A stretch of 17,935 nt of DNA from Planctomycetota bacterium (GCA_022561255.1 JADFRO010000016.1:1-17935), one strand, 5' to 3'. Positions 1 to 8,030 are shown, counted from the stretch's first letter. Numbers and translations are program-made. Notes: a model not told the origin generated them from the letters alone.

Positions 1-838
1 CGAGCTTTCGCACTTCAACGTCAAGAATTCTCGCGCGGTGGTCGCCGTTCTTGTAAACACGATGGCCAAAGCCCATGATCCGCTCTTTGCGAATGAGCGC
101 TTCGCGGACCCATTTACCCGCCTCTTCTGGCGATTTGAACTGAAGAATCAACTCGATCGCACGCTCGTTCGCCCCACCGTGTAGCGGCCCCTTCAACGCT
201 CCGATCGCGCCCACGATCGCCGAGGTCATGTCCGAGCCGGTGGAGGCGATCACCCGATTGGTGAACGTGCTGGCGTTGAAATCATGCTCGGCGTAAAGCA
301 CCAACGTCAGATCGAGGATCCTCGTCGACAGTTCGTCCGGATCGGTGCCGTGGAACATATAGAGCATCTGTGCGGCGTGAGACAACCCAGGCTTGGGCTC
401 CACCGGCTCCTTGCCGTTCACCAGACGGTAGCGAGCAGCCACTACGTCGGACGCAACGGCAAGCAACCATACCGATCGACGGCGAAGCTCTTCCACCGAT
501 TGCCCGGGAGCGGGATCGAAATGACTCGCCATGGAGACTCCCGTCCGCAGTACCGACATCATCGGCGCGGAACGTGGAATCGTACGAATCATGTCGACGA
601 CCTCCGGTCGCAATCCGTGGAACTCCGACAGCATCGCCCACAACGACTTCAACTCCGCTTCGGTCGGCAGCTCACCCCAGAGAAGCAGGTAGGCCACCTC
701 CCCGAAAAGGATCTTTTCGTCCGCCAGCTCGTCGATCGGGTAGCCGCGAAACAAGAGCTTGCCCTGGTCGATACAGCAGACACTCGTCTCGCCCGCGATA
801 ACGCCTTCCAGTCCGGGTTTTGCAACGTCGACGCTCAT
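1..838 (-). CDS. prpC: 2-methylcitrate synthase (citrate synthase family), 3' end outside window
   Basis: Citrate synthase-fold enzyme, expected to condense propionyl-CoA with oxaloacetate to 2-methylcitrate. I translated it from the complement; 279 residues are visible and the C-terminus lies beyond the left edge. It begins MSVDVAKPGLEGVIAG and carries RGYPIDELA near residue 31. The three family active-site histidine regions are LYAEHDFNASTF (H185), GPLHGGANE (H220) and GFGHRVYK (H259). The catalytic aspartate region would come later and is not seen. The start is ATG at 838 with AGGAG at 846-850. It lies 109 bases downstream of prpB on the same strand, which favours methylcitrate synthase over housekeeping citrate synthase. 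Sequence alone does not fully separate the two, and dual activity is possible. Confidence 0.87.
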   Translation of the reverse strand, partial: MSVDVAKPGLEGVIAGETSVCCIDQGKLLFRGYPIDELADEKILFGEVAYLLLWGELPTEAELKSLWAMLSEFHGLRPEVVDMIRTIPRSAPMMSVLRTGVSMASHFDPAPGQSVEELRRRSVWLLAVASDVVAARYRLVNGKEPVEPKPGLSHAAQMLYMFHGTDPDELSTRILDLTLVLYAEHDFNASTFTNRVIASTGSDMTSAIVGAIGALKGPLHGGANERAIELILQFKSPEEAGKWVREALIRKERIMGFGHRVYKNGDHRARILDVEVRKL

Positions 839-847
839 CGTGTTTCT

Positions 848-868
848 CCTGAGCCGCTCACGGCTAGG
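848..868 (-). promoter_or_regulatory. Hairpin covering the prpC Shine-Dalgarno; terminator-like on the plus strand
   Basis: In the prpC-sense RNA, CCU-AGCCG pairs with CGGCU-(bulged C)-AGG around a UGAG loop. The final AGG is part of the AGGAG ribosome-binding site, so the stem could hide the start site of prpC. Read on the plus strand, the same hairpin is followed directly by six T residues (869-874), the form of an intrinsic terminator that would stop transcription running antisense out of prpC. Both readings are inferences from base pairing. Confidence 0.4.
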
Positions 869-947
869 TTTTTTCTCGTTTCCGCGAAGTGTCGCCCCAA
901 TCGTAGGGAGACCCGACCGAGTCAACGGATCCTTCCGTCGAGTCTGG

Positions 948-1805
948 TCACCCTGTGGGAGCCTGCACGTCGTATTCCAACAGGTCGTATAACTCCTGCC
1001 GCGTCTGCATCCGGTCGACGATGGACCGCTGCGATCGTTGCGTCTGGATCACACGCAGCGCCTCCTGCGCAGCTTTCATGACCACCCGCTGCAACGTGAC
1101 CGGGAAGATGACGATATTGTAACCTGCATCGCCGCATTCGTCCGCGCTCAATAGCGGAGATTTCCCGAATTCGGTCATGTTGGCCAGCAAAATGGTGTCC
1201 ACGTCCCGCGAAAACCGCTCGAATTCCTCACGAGTCTCCAGCGCTTCGGGGAAAATCCCGTCCGCACCGGCGGCGAGATAGGCGTGGGCACGTTTCACAG
1301 CCTCATCGTACCCAACCACGCCCCGGGCGTCGGTACGGGCAATTAGCAGGAAATCCGGGCTGGTCTTGGCCTCCGCCGCGGCAACGATCTTCTCGCAGAA
1401 TTCCTCCTGCGGCACAAGACGCTTGCCGGAGAGGTGCCCACAGCGTTTGGGAAACTCCTGGTCCTCCAGGTGGATTCCGCTGACCCCGACCGCCTCCAGT
1501 GTGCGAACGGTACGCGCGGCATTGTCCGGGCCGCCGTAGCCGGTATCCGCGTCGAACAGGATCGGGCCGGACGTCACACACGCAATCGCATCGGCGTGAT
1601 CGCGGGCTTCCGTCAGCGTCATCAGTCCGACGTCAGGGACGCCGCCGACGGAATTGGCCAGGACCGCTCCGGAGAGGTAGCACCCCGCGAAGCCCTCCCG
1701 CTCGATCATTCGGGCGCTCAGCGCATTAAACGCGCCGGGGAGCATAACAACTCCCGACGAAATCAGCTCGCGAAACCGCGCGGACCGCTGGGCCGGTGCA
1801 ACCAT
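948..1805 (-). CDS. prpB: 2-methylisocitrate lyase
   Basis: Member of the isocitrate lyase/PEP mutase superfamily, expected to split 2-methylisocitrate into pyruvate and succinate as the last step of the methylcitrate cycle. The protein is 285 residues, normal for PrpB. It shows the Mg-binding stretch LFDADTGYGG (D85, D87) and the family signature KRCGHLSGKR with catalytic Cys122. The ATG at 1805 is chosen because GGGAGG sits 5 bases upstream; an in-frame TTG at 1820 would place that site inside the gene. prpC follows on the same strand, so the two probably form an operon. No prpD, aconitase or prpR regulator is visible, so the remaining steps must be encoded elsewhere or beyond the left edge. 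Confidence 0.93.
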   Translation of the reverse strand: MVAPAQRSARFRELISSGVVMLPGAFNALSARMIEREGFAGCYLSGAVLANSVGGVPDVGLMTLTEARDHADAIACVTSGPILFDADTGYGGPDNAARTVRTLEAVGVSGIHLEDQEFPKRCGHLSGKRLVPQEEFCEKIVAAAEAKTSPDFLLIARTDARGVVGYDEAVKRAHAYLAAGADGIFPEALETREEFERFSRDVDTILLANMTEFGKSPLLSADECGDAGYNIVIFPVTLQRVVMKAAQEALRVIQTQRSQRSIVDRMQTRQELYDLLEYDVQAPTG

Positions 1806-1810
1806 CAATA

Positions 1811-1816
1811 CCTCCC
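1811..1816 (-). promoter_or_regulatory. Ribosome-binding site of prpB
   Basis: The complement reads GGGAGG, 5 bases before the ATG at 1805. It settles the start against the upstream TTG at 1820. Confidence 0.75.
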
Positions 1817-1880
1817 GCAACGCCCGTAGTGAACGGGCGACAGAGCGGTATTCTCCCCGAAAACACGCCTCTCGGCAAGC

Positions 1881-1905
1881 GCGCGACGCGACCTAAACGT
1901 CGCGC
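1881..1905 (-). terminator. Perfect 8-bp GC hairpin between the glycosyl transferase gene and prpB
   Basis: GCGCGACG (1881-1888) and CGTCGCGC (1898-1905) are exact reverse complements around a 9-base loop. The hairpin begins 19 bases past the stop of the upstream minus-strand glycosyl transferase gene and lies 76 bases ahead of prpB. It has no T-tract on either strand, so it is either a Rho-assisted or weak terminator, or an operator or leader structure for prpBC. The sequence does not decide between these. Confidence 0.4.
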
Positions 1906-1923
1906 AAAGTGGGCGGCGGGCGC

Positions 1924-2589
1924 CTAGGCGTCACCGTAACCGGTCGGCGGCGATACATAGGAACGAAACTTCGTTTGCTGAAAAGGAAGCGTCATGCGTC
2001 GCTCGCCAACCACGATCACCAAGACGGTGCGAAGCAGGATCGAGACATCGAGCATGAAACCGCAGCGGCGCACGTAGGCGATGTCGAACAAGATGCGCTC
2101 GTCCCAGGGAACCATTGAATTTCCATAGACCTGAGCGAGGCCGGTGATTCCCGGTCGAACCAGCAGGCGTTGCCTGCGGAAGTCGTCGTAGGCGGCCACC
2201 TGGTCGGGCAGCGTCGGCCGCGGGCCTATCAGTGACATCGTTCCGCCCAACACGTTGATCAACTGCGCCAGCTCGTCGATCTTGAGCCTTCGCATGATCC
2301 GCCCGACCGACGTAATCTCCGGGTGATCGAGCGGAACGATTTCCTTGGGATCCGGAATCCGTCCTCCGCGCATGGTGCGAAACTTCACCAACCGAAACGG
2401 CTTGCCGCGTAAACCGGAGCGTTCCTGAACAAACAGCAGCGGCCCGCGGCTTGTCAGCTTGACGAGCACGATCGTGATCAGAAGCACGGGAGATAGCACA
2501 ATAACCAATATCACGCTACCGAGTATGTCGCACGCACGCTTCAGCCCGCGTGCCCAAATGGTACCCGACGTTACGCCCATCTGGTGCAT
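1924..2589 (-). CDS. Membrane phosphoglycosyl transferase (bacterial sugar transferase, WcaJ/PglC-like)
   Basis: 221 residues, the size of a minimal monotopic phosphoglycosyl transferase. Such enzymes move a sugar-1-phosphate from a nucleotide sugar to undecaprenyl phosphate, the first step of a capsule, exopolysaccharide or O-glycan repeat. A hydrophobic re-entrant segment (about residues 18-45) follows WARGLKRACDILGS. Next come FVQERSG, the KFRTM motif, KIDELAQLINVLGG with the catalytic Asp-Glu pair, and SLIGPRP. The usual extra N-terminal membrane domain of WcaJ-type proteins is absent. The ATG at 2589 has GAGGA about 6 bases upstream; an in-frame ATG at 2580 is possible. No other glycan genes adjoin, so the sugar cannot be named. 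The MBOAT/SGNH pair 12 kb away may act on a related surface polymer, but that is speculative. Confidence 0.88.
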   Translation of the reverse strand: MHQMGVTSGTIWARGLKRACDILGSVILVIVLSPVLLITIVLVKLTSRGPLLFVQERSGLRGKPFRLVKFRTMRGGRIPDPKEIVPLDHPEITSVGRIMRRLKIDELAQLINVLGGTMSLIGPRPTLPDQVAAYDDFRRQRLLVRPGITGLAQVYGNSMVPWDERILFDIAYVRRCGFMLDVSILLRTVLVIVVGERRMTLPFQQTKFRSYVSPPTGYGDA

Positions 2590-2851
2590 CGTCGTCCTCG
2601 AAACCTACCGTATCGCGCCCGTTCAAAGCAGCTCGTGTTAAATCACGCACCGATTGACGGGTTTTCCCGAGCCACCACCCATCAAATGCCGCGTGACGGA
2701 GCACTAGCCCGCGCGGAACAGCGATCATAGGAACTGGACTCAACCTGTCGAGATCGCGCGCAACTCAGGCGAAGGTAGCGCCGAGTGGACAATCGCCCGA
2801 CGCCTGACTATCGTGCCGCGCAGCGGCGAATGAGGCCGGCCGAGACGCAAT

Positions 2852-3898
2852 ATGGGCAAACCAATGATCCAGCGGGTGGCATACGGCACGCTGGCGATCA
2901 CCACGCTCGTGCTGCTCTTCGTGCTGGATGCTGAGATCGCCAAGTGGGCGGGCGGTCAGGAGTGCGGCCTACGCTTACGACTCGGTCCGGGTCCGGACGG
3001 CTGGTTCGGGGATCTTCTTCACCACGGCAGTGTCGTCCCGCTCCTGTTGCTCGCGGTCTCGCTGCGCGGCGCCGTCGAGATGCGCCGCATGGCGGTGGCC
3101 AAGGCCATCCGCATACATGCCACGTTCGCTTTCGTCATGGTTTCGCTCATCGTCGCGACGCCGTGGCTTTGTGCATCCGGGATCTTCGGCGACGGGATAG
3201 CGGCGCAAGAGGGGCTTTACTGGCCTCTTGTCTGGCTAGCCGTAACCGTCGCGGGCGCAGGGAGTCTGCAGGTGCTTCGCGGTGACCCGACGGATGCCTT
3301 CCGCGACACCGGCACGACGATCATGCTCGTGGTTTATGTGGGGTTTCTAACCTCTTTCGGCGTGATGCTCAGGAGCGGGATCGACACGCCCCATCAGGAG
3401 GGTGTGTGGTTGCTTCTGATTACCGTACTGGTCACCAAGGCATCGGACATCGGGGCCTATTTTGTGGGCTCTGCCATCGGACGTCACAAGCTCAGTCCCG
3501 GCATAAGCCCGGGCAAGTCGGTCGAGGGGGCGATCGGTGGGCTTCTCGCCAGTGCGATGACGGCGGTCGCCTTCGCCTCCGCTGTTTCCGTCCTGAAGAC
3601 CCTTCACGCACCCGAAGGCGCGGTCCTCTTCGCTGACGAGCTCACGCGGTCCTTCAGAATGCAGGCCGCGGCAGGAGATTCGTCCCCGATTCTACGGGCC
3701 GTCATTTTCGGCGTCGCGATGTCCGTCGCGGGTCAACTCGGCGACTTATTCGAGTCTTGCTTGAAACGGGACGCTGGCAGTAAAGATTCGGGTAGGATCA
3801 TGCCGCAGTATGGCGGTATACTTGATCTGATTGACAGCCCCGTCTTCTCCATGCCTGTGGCGTGGTTTCTTCTGACGGCGGTTTGGCACGTGGTTTAG
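2852..3898 (+). CDS. cdsA: Phosphatidate cytidylyltransferase (CDP-diglyceride synthase)
   Basis: Integral membrane enzyme making CDP-diacylglycerol from phosphatidate and CTP, the entry to bacterial phospholipid synthesis. It has 348 residues with several hydrophobic helices. Conserved stretches are TKASDIGAYFVGSAIGRHKL, SPGKSVEGAIGG and the C-terminal SCLKRDAGSKDSGRIMPQYGGILDLIDS. The last matches the CdsA signature S-x-x-KR-x4-KDSG, but the usual PGHGG-x-LDR-x-D part reads PQYGGILDLID, so the His and Arg are replaced. The ATG at 2852 has only a weak purine stretch upstream; ATG at 2864 is an alternative. Divergent from the glycosyl transferase gene, it heads the plus-strand cluster and ends 83 bases before the preferred phoH start. 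The usual neighbours uppS and dxr are not present. Confidence 0.88.
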   Translation: MGKPMIQRVAYGTLAITTLVLLFVLDAEIAKWAGGQECGLRLRLGPGPDGWFGDLLHHGSVVPLLLLAVSLRGAVEMRRMAVAKAIRIHATFAFVMVSLIVATPWLCASGIFGDGIAAQEGLYWPLVWLAVTVAGAGSLQVLRGDPTDAFRDTGTTIMLVVYVGFLTSFGVMLRSGIDTPHQEGVWLLLITVLVTKASDIGAYFVGSAIGRHKLSPGISPGKSVEGAIGGLLASAMTAVAFASAVSVLKTLHAPEGAVLFADELTRSFRMQAAAGDSSPILRAVIFGVAMSVAGQLGDLFESCLKRDAGSKDSGRIMPQYGGILDLIDSPVFSMPVAWFLLTAVWHVV

Positions 3899-3981
3899 CG
3901 TGCGGGGGTTGGGTTGGGAGGCGGCGGGCCCCGAGGCAGACGGCGAGTGACCGCTACGCGGGGCGGCTCGGAAAACGACAC

Positions 3982-4926
3982 TTGGAAATCACCATTCCGA
4001 TCGAGGATCCGTCGCGCCGTGCGGCGCTTTACGGAACGGCGGATCGCAACCTGCGCCTTATCCGCGCGGCGTTCGACGTTCGGATCAGCGCGCGCGACAA
4101 TCAGGTCCGCGTCAGCGGTGAACACGAAGCCGTCCAGCGTGCCGTACGTGTGGTCGAAAACCTCCAGCGATGCCTTCGAAGCCGACCCGACATTACGGAC
4201 GAACTCGTTGACGAAGCGATCCGAAACGCATCGACGGTCGACGATACCTCGGACGGGTTTGCTGTTGATGTATTCTTGGGCAAGACAACAATCAAACCAC
4301 GCACGGAAGGTCAAAAGCAATATCTCCGTGGCATGCTCGAAAACGATCTAACATTTTGTCTGGGACCGGCGGGTACGGGTAAGACATACCTCGCGGTCGC
4401 CGTGGCCGTATCGCTCTTGAAAGCGGGGAAGATCAAGCGGATCGTTCTGGCGCGCCCGGCGGTCGAAGCAGGCGAAAAGCTAGGGTACCTTCCCGGCGAT
4501 TTGGAAGCCAAGGTAAGCCCTTACCTTCGACCCCTATTCGACGCCATGAACGACATGATGGCCTACGAGCAGCTTCGGCGCTTCATGCAAAGCGACGTCA
4601 TCGAAGTTGTCCCCCTCGCGTTCATGCGCGGGCGAACGCTTAATAACGCAGCGATCATTTTGGACGAGGCACAGAACGCCACCGCCGGACAAATGTTGAT
4701 GTTTCTGACGCGGCTAGGCCACCATAGCAAGATGGTGATCACAGGCGACGACAGCCAGAGCGACCTTGACGCAAACTTGCCGAGCGGCTTCATCGACGCG
4801 TCCAAGCGGCTCGAGGGCGTCGAAGGCGTGGCGACCGTTCGCTTGTCGAGGTCGGACATCGTACGCCATCCGCTGGTGCAGAGGATCGTCGAGGCGTATG
4901 GACGCGATACAAACAACGTCCGATAA
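3982..4926 (+). CDS. phoH: PhoH-like ATPase (YbeZ family)
   Basis: Predicted cytoplasmic P-loop ATPase of the PhoH/YbeZ family, linked to RNA metabolism and to YbeY in 16S rRNA maturation. It has 314 residues from the chosen start. A KH-like N-terminal part (IPIEDPSRRAALYG, ENLQ region) is followed by the ATPase core, with Walker A GPAGTGKT (G128-T135, Lys134) and Walker B IILDEAQNAT (D228, E229). GEKLGYLPGDL and VITGDDSQSDL are typical PhoH blocks. The start is uncertain. TTG at 3982 gives LEITIPIEDPS, which matches the family N-terminus. A GTG at 3862 would add 40 atypical residues overlapping cdsA, and there is no in-frame ATG between them. Two genes downstream lies ybeY, its functional partner in other bacteria. 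Confidence 0.92.
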   Translation: MEITIPIEDPSRRAALYGTADRNLRLIRAAFDVRISARDNQVRVSGEHEAVQRAVRVVENLQRCLRSRPDITDELVDEAIRNASTVDDTSDGFAVDVFLGKTTIKPRTEGQKQYLRGMLENDLTFCLGPAGTGKTYLAVAVAVSLLKAGKIKRIVLARPAVEAGEKLGYLPGDLEAKVSPYLRPLFDAMNDMMAYEQLRRFMQSDVIEVVPLAFMRGRTLNNAAIILDEAQNATAGQMLMFLTRLGHHSKMVITGDDSQSDLDANLPSGFIDASKRLEGVEGVATVRLSRSDIVRHPLVQRIVEAYGRDTNNVR

Positions 4927-5059
4927 TGGAGAGGCGGCACAGCAGCCGGCGCGGCGACGGCGTTCCGGTGCGGGTGGGCAGCCCGCGCAGCCGATAGGCG
5001 CTGGTCGCCGCAGCAGCGAGCTCCTATCGGGCCTGTTTCGACGGCTCAGCGAATTCTAA
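4898..5059 (+). CDS. Candidate 53-residue leader ORF abutting pgpH in the same frame
   Basis: Begins MDAIQTTSDNGEAAQQ and ends SSELLSGLFRRLSEF. The middle is rich in Arg, Gly, Pro and Gln, and the last 15 residues could form an amphipathic helix. It has no recognised domain. It overlaps the last 29 bases of phoH and fills the whole phoH-pgpH gap. Its TAA is the codon immediately before the pgpH ATG, in the same frame. A GAGG lies 3 bases before its ATG, rather close. The pgpH ATG has no Shine-Dalgarno of its own, so translation of this ORF could feed pgpH by coupling. Alternatives: a chance open frame, or the former N-terminus of a longer PgpH cut by a nonsense codon. Expression is not shown by the sequence. 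Confidence 0.35.
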   Translation: MDAIQTTSDNGEAAQQPARRRRSGAGGQPAQPIGAGRRSSELLSGLFRRLSEF

Positions 5060-7399
5060 ATGTTCGGATGGATCTCCAGACGAGGCGGTAAGAGGAGCCA
5101 GCTGCGCGAAGTCCGCACGCGTAGCGGACCCAACGGATTTGCCCCCCTGGTGGGTCGCCTGTTCTGCTGGCCGACCGTTTTTGGGGTGGTTTTCGTCGGC
5201 GGCGCAGTAGCCATCGTTTTGATGGGCGAAATGGCCACCGACTTCGCCGTCGGTCAGCGGATCGACTCCCCGGTCTACGCGAAGGTCGGGTTTCAGGTTC
5301 TCGACCCGGTACGAACCTCGGCCGATCGGCAGGCGGCGCGTGCCAAGACGCCCAGCCATTACACGCTCAACACGCCGGCGCTAACCTTCGACAGAATCCG
5401 CGCGGACCTGATGCGCCTTTACCAAGCCGCAGTCGACGCGGATGCCTATGAAGCATTCGAATCGGCGATGCAGGAGTTGACCTGGCCTGCAGATCGCAAC
5501 GCCTACAACCGACTGCGAACGTTGGTAGACCTTGCCGACGACACCGGGAGAGTGCAACTCCAGAGTTGGGTCGCCAAGCTGCCTCTAGAAAGCCAATACG
5601 TCGTGCGTAATCTTGCGCGCGAGAATCGCGAGCCGGCAAGTCTGGCGGACTACATTCTTCTGGAAACACCCGGCGCTGACGACGACGTGCCAATCGTGAC
5701 CCAGATTCCCCACGCAGAGCTCGTCGCCCAGGGCAACGATCGAGCGCTGCAGGGAATTGCGAATTACGTTGCGCGCCGCCTGCCGGCGTACGAGCTCCGC
5801 CCGGTTGTCGAGGCAATCGTGCTGGCGGCGTACCGGGAGCAGCCCACCGTCGTATTCGAGCAGACGCGCACGGTCGAAGCGATGCAGGCCGATGAGGAAG
5901 CGACGCCCGAGGCGATGACGACGTATGAAGTGGGCAAGGCGTTTGTGAATCCCGGCGTGCTCGACACGAAGGGTGCGGCGCTGATGACGGCACATCACGG
6001 CTCCGTGCTCGACTTCCTGCGTCAAAACACCCCTGAGGCGTCAAAGCTTCGTCGCGAACGTGCGCTGCAACGCGTCGGCCTGGTGACGCTCGTCGTGTTA
6101 CTCACCACCGGACTGCTCGCGTACACGCGAGTTTACGAGAAAAACCTTCTACTTTCCCGGACGCGGGCGACGGCCTTCATAACGCTGCTGTTGGGCACGA
6201 TGCTGGCATGCTGGGCGATCGATCTGCGCTGGCCCCACTACCCTGAATTGCTCGTGATTCCGATCCTTATGGCCGCGAGCATTCTGGGAATTGTCTATCC
6301 ACGACGCTTTGCAATCGGCGTCATGTCGATGGTAACGATTCTGGTGCTGATCGTTATCCGCGGCCAAATGACGGTTCTACTGACGCTGCTGACCGGCATT
6401 GCCGTCGCCGTGTATCAGCTCGACGAGATTCGTCATCGCACGAAGCTCATCCGCGTGGGTCTGCTGACGGCGGCCGCAATCATGACCGCATCGGGGGCGG
6501 GAAGTCTGTTGGATGGACGGACGCCCGAACTCGTGTTGCAAAGTGCGTTGTACTCCGGAGGGTGTGCGTTGGCGGCGGCGTTCTTTGTGTCCGGTCTGCT
6601 TCCCTTCGTTGAGCGGCTGTTTCAGACGGCAACGTCGCTTACGCTCCTCGAATGGCGTGATCCAACGCGTCCTTTGCTACAACTCTTAGCGCGAGAGGCG
6701 CCGGGAACGTACAACCACAGCCTCGTACTGGGGACGCTGGCTGAGGCGGCCTGCGGGCGGATCGGGGCGGACGGGCTGTTGGCCCAGGTCGGCGCGCTCT
6801 ATCACGACATAGGTAAGATTCACCGACCAGCCTACTTCGCCGAGAACCAGGAAGGTCGCATCAGTCGCCACGAAAACTTGTCGCCAACGATGAGCCTTTT
6901 GATTATCCTGGGACACGTTAAGGACGGGCTGGAGATGGCGCGGCAGTACAAACTCCCGCGAACTCTCCATCAGTTCATCGGTGAGCATCATGGCACGACC
7001 GTGGTGCGGTATTTCCACCGTGTCGCCAGTGACAAGCAGCCTCAGATCGCCAGCGGGCGCCACGATCGTGAGATCTCTGAGGTGGACTTCCGGTACGGCG
7101 GGCCCAAGCCGCGGTCGCGCGAGGCGGCTGTGCTCATGCTCTGCGACGGGGTCGAAGGCGCCGTCCGCGCGCTCAGCGAACCGACGGTAGGGCGAATAGA
7201 GAGCACGGTACAGACAATCGTCTCCGACCGGTTGAACGATGGACAGTTCGACGAATGCGATATTACGCTTCGAGAGATTCGGCTTGTTGAAGAATCCCTC
7301 GTAAAAACACTCTGCAGCATATACCATGGGCGCGTGGCCTATCCCAAGGCTTCTAAAGCGGAAGAGGAGAGCCAGGAGCCCAAACGACTGAGCGTCTGA
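5060..7399 (+). CDS. pgpH: 7TM-HD family phosphodiesterase (PgpH/YqfF-like, probable c-di-AMP hydrolase)
   Basis: 779-residue membrane protein with the full PgpH order: a basic cytoplasmic N-terminus, one membrane helix (about 35-57), an extracytoplasmic 7TMR-HDED domain (about 70-340), a seven-helix block (about 345-520) and a C-terminal HD phosphohydrolase domain. HD-domain residues include TYNHSLVLG (H553), LYHDIGKI (H582, D583), the EHHGTT pair near residue 640 and LCDGVEGA near 695. Family members in Listeria hydrolyse c-di-AMP to pApA, so this one is inferred to lower c-di-AMP and thereby affect potassium, osmotic and wall homeostasis. No diadenylate cyclase is visible here. The ATG directly follows the stop of the small upstream ORF and has no clear ribosome-binding site. 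ybeY starts 37 bases downstream. Confidence 0.9.
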   Translation: MFGWISRRGGKRSQLREVRTRSGPNGFAPLVGRLFCWPTVFGVVFVGGAVAIVLMGEMATDFAVGQRIDSPVYAKVGFQVLDPVRTSADRQAARAKTPSHYTLNTPALTFDRIRADLMRLYQAAVDADAYEAFESAMQELTWPADRNAYNRLRTLVDLADDTGRVQLQSWVAKLPLESQYVVRNLARENREPASLADYILLETPGADDDVPIVTQIPHAELVAQGNDRALQGIANYVARRLPAYELRPVVEAIVLAAYREQPTVVFEQTRTVEAMQADEEATPEAMTTYEVGKAFVNPGVLDTKGAALMTAHHGSVLDFLRQNTPEASKLRRERALQRVGLVTLVVLLTTGLLAYTRVYEKNLLLSRTRATAFITLLLGTMLACWAIDLRWPHYPELLVIPILMAASILGIVYPRRFAIGVMSMVTILVLIVIRGQMTVLLTLLTGIAVAVYQLDEIRHRTKLIRVGLLTAAAIMTASGAGSLLDGRTPELVLQSALYSGGCALAAAFFVSGLLPFVERLFQTATSLTLLEWRDPTRPLLQLLAREAPGTYNHSLVLGTLAEAACGRIGADGLLAQVGALYHDIGKIHRPAYFAENQEGRISRHENLSPTMSLLIILGHVKDGLEMARQYKLPRTLHQFIGEHHGTTVVRYFHRVASDKQPQIASGRHDREISEVDFRYGGPKPRSREAAVLMLCDGVEGAVRALSEPTVGRIESTVQTIVSDRLNDGQFDECDITLREIRLVEESLVKTLCSIYHGRVAYPKASKAEEESQEPKRLSV

Positions 7400-7436
7400 A
7401 ACCGCGGCGCGCACGGGCCGCGGACGAACGGTATCC

Positions 7437-7910
7437 ATGGACGACGACCCACCGTACGAAATCACGATCACGCCGTTTGACGGTGACACTACCGTGAGTA
7501 CGCAACCGCTGCGCGGCGCCGTCGTGGCAACGCTTCGGCGTCATGACAAGACGGCGGCGCAAATCAACGTCGCCCTGGTGGGTGATAAGTCGATGGCCCG
7601 GCTGAACCGAGCGTACCTCAATCACGACGGGCCCACTGACGTTTTGACGTACAATCTTCGTGAGCCGTCGGACGATACTGACGTCATCGATGGGGAGATC
7701 GTCGTCTCCGTCGATACCGCGATGAGAGAGGCTTTACGCCGTGGGCACAGCGTAGATGCTGAGCTGGCGTTGTACGCGGCGCACGGGGTGCTTCACTTGC
7801 TCGGGTATAACGACGACAAGGAAGAGTCCGCAGCGAAGATGCACGCGATGGAGGATGAAATCCTGGAGTCGATCGGAATCGGCGCGATCTACGGCAATCG
7901 GGAGAAGTGA
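7437..7910 (+). CDS. ybeY: Endoribonuclease YbeY (rRNA maturation factor)
   Basis: 157 residues, the family size. YbeY is a metal-dependent RNase that matures the 16S rRNA 3' end and supports ribosome quality control. Conserved parts are ARLNRAYLNHDGPTDVLTY (family LN..Y...D.PTDVLSF) and the metal site HGVLHLLGYND (H116, H120, D126). Canonical YbeY has a third His where D126 stands; Asp can ligate metal, and as I recall the family pattern tolerates it, so activity is likely retained. The ATG at 7437 lies 37 bases after pgpH with no obvious Shine-Dalgarno. Placement near phoH and before corC is the classic genomic setting for ybeY. It probably belongs to the same transcript. Confidence 0.92.
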   Translation: MDDDPPYEITITPFDGDTTVSTQPLRGAVVATLRRHDKTAAQINVALVGDKSMARLNRAYLNHDGPTDVLTYNLREPSDDTDVIDGEIVVSVDTAMREALRRGHSVDAELALYAAHGVLHLLGYNDDKEESAAKMHAMEDEILESIGIGAIYGNREK

Positions 7911-8030
7911 TCGCCGGTGACGCTGGACGGCGGCTGAAGGGCACGCCCCTAGACGAGATGGGCGGAGTTTTCGCATGTGGGGCACGCAGAGAAGCCCGCA
8001 TCAGCGATAAAATACGTTCGGCTCTGCAAT

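Noticed and set aside
284..1081. Long plus-strand open frame (265 codons) across prpC and the prpB 3' end
   Set aside because: It is antisense to clear citrate synthase and PrpB sequence, has an Arg/His/Gln-rich shadow composition and resembles no known protein.
2590..2851. Divergent spacer between the glycosyl transferase gene and cdsA searched for promoters
   Set aside because: TTGACG near 2653 has no acceptable -10 at 16-18 bases. A 5-bp GCCGC/GCGGC stem at 2815-2827 is too short to mean much at this GC content.
4926..4997. 23-codon ORF starting at ATG 4926, overlapping the phoH stop codon
   Set aside because: The overlap could couple it to phoH, but it ends early at TAG. The competing frame from 4898 runs exactly to pgpH and is the better candidate.
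6686..7489. Minus-strand open frame of 267 codons opposite the HD domain of pgpH
   Set aside because: Antisense to conserved HD motifs and without independent coding signs.
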